Below are positions 5,687 to 7,685 of a DNA stretch of 7,685 nucleotides, piece after piece. The notes beneath the pieces were generated by a model, which saw only the letters and a list, made by a program, of their open reading frames with translations, was not told where the DNA came from and did not search any database. Numbering within the stretch: position 1 is the first letter of the stretch; every line of letters begins with the position of its first letter. The stretch is from NCBI GenBank assembly GCA_041749815.1, contig JBGTAR010000104.1, positions 1 through 7,685 on the forward strand, given 5' to 3'. Source of the stretch: JAJTZA01 sp041749815. GTDB lineage: Bacteria; Verrucomicrobiota; Verrucomicrobiia; Chthoniobacterales; Terrimicrobiaceae. The translations under genes and the position numbers were made by a program.

Positions 5687-5768
5687 AGAATGAGCAAAAT
5701 AAGGTGAAGAACAAGGAAGGCGACAGGATGTCGCCGCTCCCAGTGTGAAACTTTCGGAGATGCGCTCC
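5674..5768. repeat. MITE-like 95-bp element with 13-bp inverted ends
   Basis: GGAGTGCATCTCC (5674-5686) and GGAGATGCGCTCC (5756-5768) are inverted copies matching at 12 of 13 positions. They enclose 69 bp with a perfect central hairpin (5719-5735). The element starts where similarity to the four-helix-bundle family fades and ends on the stop codon of the TPR gene, consistent with a small non-autonomous mobile or REP-type repeat. It has no coding capacity. The end repeats are themselves partly palindromic (GGAG...CTCC), which makes chance similarity somewhat more likely. Confidence 0.45.
5719..5735. other. Perfect 7-bp hairpin, possible transcript end for the TPR gene
   Basis: GGCGACAGGATGTCGCC folds into a perfect seven-base stem with a three-base loop. 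It lies 33 bp past the stop of the minus-strand TPR gene. Read on that strand it is followed by TTCCTTGTTCTTC, a T-rich but interrupted tract, so it could act as a terminator or simply be the core of the surrounding repeat. Confidence 0.5.
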
Positions 5769-7522
5769 TACTTAACTTCTTTCGCTCCGGGTTGCTGTGC
5801 GACGGCCTTGGTGGCAGCGTCCAGTTTGCCGGCTATCTCCGTATTTTCGGCATCGAGGGCCAGGGCTTTTTTCCAATACAGGACAGCTTCGGAGGTTCGC
5901 CCAAGTTTGAGATAAGCGTCGGCGATGTGATCAAAAACAACGGAATCAGGTTCGGGCAGATGCTCGGCAGCACGCAGGAGGGTGGCGAGGGCATCTTCGT
6001 ATTTGCCCTGACGATACAAAAGCCACCCCAAGCTGTCGATGTAGGCCCCATTGGTGGGTTCGAGCTCAACGGCACGTCGGATGAGTTGGTCGGCCTCCTC
6101 AAGGTTTTCCTCCCGATCCACCCACATGTATCCAAGGTAGTTGTAGGAGCGAGCGGCGCTGGCTGGCTCCATGGCTATGGAGCGGCGGAAAAGTTTGGTC
6201 GCCTCCTCAATGCGACCAGCCTGCTCGGATGCGGCGCCAAAATCAAAATAGAAATCCGCATTAAGCATCTCGGGCTGCACATTGGCTGCCTCGGAGGCGG
6301 CCTGCTCGAAGGCCGCAATGGCTTCATCATGCTGTTTTGACTGACTCAACGCCATGGCATAAAAATAAGACAAGCGGGGGTTTGACGGGAAAAGTTTTCT
6401 GGCCTCGGCCAGGGTGGAAGCGGCAGCAGAAAAATCTTTGGTGCGGAAGAGCAGGTCCACGACAAAGATGTGGCGGTCAAGAATCTGGGGCTCGATCAGA
6501 AGGGCCTGCCTTGCACTGGCGGCGGCTTTGACAAGATTCCCATCCCGCAAATGAAGTTTGCTGAGTTCATCATAGGCTTGAAGGTCCAGAGGATTGAGTT
6601 TCACGATCTCGTCTAAAATGGCGATGGCCTCGGCAGACTGTCCCAACTCAACCATACAAGCTGCCAATTTTTGTCGGAGCTGCGGCAGAGAGGCCTTGAG
6701 ATGATAGGCTTGGTCGTAGGCCTCCCTGGCTTTACCGATCTCACGAGAAAGCACAAACAGATCCCCGGCCCGGGCAAGGGCTACCGGGTTCTCCGAAGAA
6801 AGCCCAACCGCCTTATCGATGAAGGCGGCCATCTTCTCGGCAGATTCGCTCGTCGCGGCATTTCCGGTGGCGGATTGCGAGAGGCGCCCGGTCAACTCCG
6901 CGAGGGCCAACCAGAAATACGGATCGGAGGACTTCGAGCGAGCCGCCTGTTCCAACACAACCCCCGCCTTGCTACGCATCCCTTGGGAGGTGTGAATTTC
7001 AACCAGCATCTCATAAGGAGCAAGGGACTCGGGAGCCGCCGCCAGTGCCATGGAGGCATAGCGCGTGGCAAGGTCCGACTTGTGGAGATGCCGGAGATAG
7101 ATCATTGAGAGCGCCAACGAAAGATCCACGTTTTTTGGCTTGGCCTTCAGAGAATCCTTCAAAACGGAGATTGCTTCCACGGTCTCACCCCTTCGGAGGT
7201 AGTCCTGTGAGAGCCTGATCGCGAGGTCCGTGTTGCTGGGATCGAGTTGCAGGGTTTTGCGAAAGCTGTCCAGTGCCTTTTCAGGTCCGATGCTCTCTTC
7301 TTCCAGGAGCGCTTTGACAAAGTACGCAATCGCATCTGCCCGTCGCTCCGAGGCAGCGTCCAATTTGGCAGCGGCCGGAATTTCAGTTGGGCTGGATGCA
7401 ATCAGGTCCGCTTCTGCTCCAGGAGCCGAGGCCACAAGGAAGCAGAAGTTCAGGGTCACGGCCAAAGCGACCGTCGCCGGGAGGTCCCGAGCCAAGATCC
7501 GCATGACACATCGCACATTCAT
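5768..7522 (-). CDS. Exported tetratricopeptide-repeat protein
   Basis: This 584-residue protein is built almost wholly of TPR helices from about residue 60 to 565. An N-terminal export signal (ARDLPATVALAVTLNFCFLV, then ASAPGAEA near 31-38) has no lipobox cysteine at the expected place, so it is likely periplasmic or outer-membrane associated. The C-terminal repeats NYLGYMWVDREENLEEA (461-477) and GAYIDSLGWLLYRQGKYEDA (492-511) are the hallmark of a widespread class of bacterial surface-assembly TPR proteins. A second ATG at 7504 would shorten it by six residues and is equally compatible with the signal peptide; neither has a Shine-Dalgarno site. It starts 18 bp after the small basic-protein gene and is probably cotranscribed with it. 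TPRs bind partner proteins; the partner cannot be named. Confidence 0.85.
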   Translation of the reverse strand: MNVRCVMRILARDLPATVALAVTLNFCFLVASAPGAEADLIASSPTEIPAAAKLDAASERRADAIAYFVKALLEEESIGPEKALDSFRKTLQLDPSNTDLAIRLSQDYLRRGETVEAISVLKDSLKAKPKNVDLSLALSMIYLRHLHKSDLATRYASMALAAAPESLAPYEMLVEIHTSQGMRSKAGVVLEQAARSKSSDPYFWLALAELTGRLSQSATGNAATSESAEKMAAFIDKAVGLSSENPVALARAGDLFVLSREIGKAREAYDQAYHLKASLPQLRQKLAACMVELGQSAEAIAILDEIVKLNPLDLQAYDELSKLHLRDGNLVKAAASARQALLIEPQILDRHIFVVDLLFRTKDFSAAASTLAEARKLFPSNPRLSYFYAMALSQSKQHDEAIAAFEQAASEAANVQPEMLNADFYFDFGAASEQAGRIEEATKLFRRSIAMEPASAARSYNYLGYMWVDREENLEEADQLIRRAVELEPTNGAYIDSLGWLLYRQGKYEDALATLLRAAEHLPEPDSVVFDHIADAYLKLGRTSEAVLYWKKALALDAENTEIAGKLDAATKAVAQQPGAKEVK

Positions 7523-7529
7523 GTGCGAT
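7510..7529. promoter_or_regulatory. Perfect palindrome across the TPR gene start codon
   Basis: ATCGCACATTCATGTGCGAT is a pair of perfect nine-base arms around two central bases, and it contains the ATG at 7522. It could be an operator for a dimeric repressor, or an RNA stem that hides the start codon (the loop would have to open by one or two pairs). If translation starts at 7504 instead, the palindrome would sit in the leader. The role is inferred; only the symmetry is seen. Confidence 0.45.
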
Positions 7530-7540
7530 AGTATGACCCG

Positions 7541-7645
7541 TTACGAACGGTAGCGCAAACGCTTCTTATGCCGATTTTCGCGCATGCGCTTACGGCGCTT
7601 GTGCTTGGCAATTTTGGCTTTTCTAGTTTTTTTGAGTGAACCCAT
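7541..7645 (-). CDS. 34-residue basic AURKAIP1/COX24-type ribosomal protein (bS22/mS38-like)
   Basis: This tiny protein begins MGSLKKTRKAKIAKHKRRKR and continues MRENRHKKRLRYRS; more than half of its residues are Arg, Lys or His. The pattern K-I-x-K-H-K-R-R-K-x-x-R-x-x-R-H-K-K is the AURKAIP1/COX24 signature shared by mitochondrial ribosomal protein mS38 and the mycobacterial small-subunit protein bS22, which bind rRNA near the decoding region. The length agrees with bacterial members. The start is unambiguous, with no Shine-Dalgarno site; a TAAGAT hexamer about 20 bp upstream (near 7662-7667, minus strand) may be a -10 element, but the -35 region falls at the window edge. It precedes the TPR gene by 18 bp. 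Ribosomal placement in this phylum is inferred from the family. Confidence 0.82.
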   Translation of the reverse strand: MGSLKKTRKAKIAKHKRRKRMRENRHKKRLRYRS

Positions 7646-7685
7646 GGGTGGGACGGAAATCTATCTTAATACACGACTTTGTTGA

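Noticed and set aside
5421..5714. Minus-strand open frame of 97 codons overlapping the antitoxin and the bAvd-like remnant
   Set aside because: It is in the wrong frame relative to the recognisable family motifs; the meaningful frame is the interrupted one.
5487..5767. Complete diversity-generating retroelement or CRISPR array
   Set aside because: Only a fragment of an Avd-like gene is present; no reverse transcriptase, template/variable repeat pair or regularly spaced direct repeats occur in the window.

Overview
The window looks like a piece of chromosome from a Verrucomicrobiota bacterium, possibly of the Opitutae. This is an inference. It rests on the moderately GC-rich composition, the near absence of Shine-Dalgarno sequences, the gene set (a SufT / IscU-type scaffold / rhodanese cluster, and a 34-residue AURKAIP1/COX24-type basic protein) and short hairpin repeats between genes. 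No rRNA, tRNA, CRISPR array, intact insertion sequence or phage gene was seen.

Layout. Positions 1-223 hold no gene that I can support, but contain one copy of a 35-bp hairpin repeat (55-89). Next comes a plus-strand pair: a nucleotidyltransferase (224-1120) and thiamine-phosphate synthase ThiE (1117-1728), joined by a 4-base ATGA overlap. These converge on a minus-strand run. Read in its own direction, that run is a rhodanese-like protein (4730-4191), an IscU-type Fe-S scaffold (4194-3733), SufT (3712-3167) and then, after a 178-bp gap holding an inverted copy of the 35-bp repeat, a secreted CrtC/AttH-like lipocalin-fold protein (2988-1885). The first three form a compact iron-sulfur cluster assembly operon with a plausible promoter at 4738-4766.

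Divergent from that operon lies a PIN-domain toxin gene (4856-5320) that overlaps a small antitoxin-like gene (5304-5486). The segment 5487-5767 carries no intact gene. It holds a decayed minus-strand fragment of a four-helix-bundle (bAvd-like) gene, and a roughly 95-bp element with 13-bp inverted ends and a central hairpin. The rest is a minus-strand pair: a tiny Arg/Lys-rich ribosomal-type protein (7645-7541) followed after 18 bp by a large exported TPR protein (7522-5768).

The most unusual points are: a rhodanese fold in the Fe-S operon with aspartate where the catalytic cysteine should be, fused to a CxxC N-terminal domain; the toxin-first PIN module, whose second gene has the only clear Shine-Dalgarno site in the window; the bAvd-like remnant next to a MITE-like repeat; and the easily missed 34-residue bS22/mS38-like gene. 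I see no complete new multi-gene system. The PIN module and the modified rhodanese are the best candidates for something under-described.
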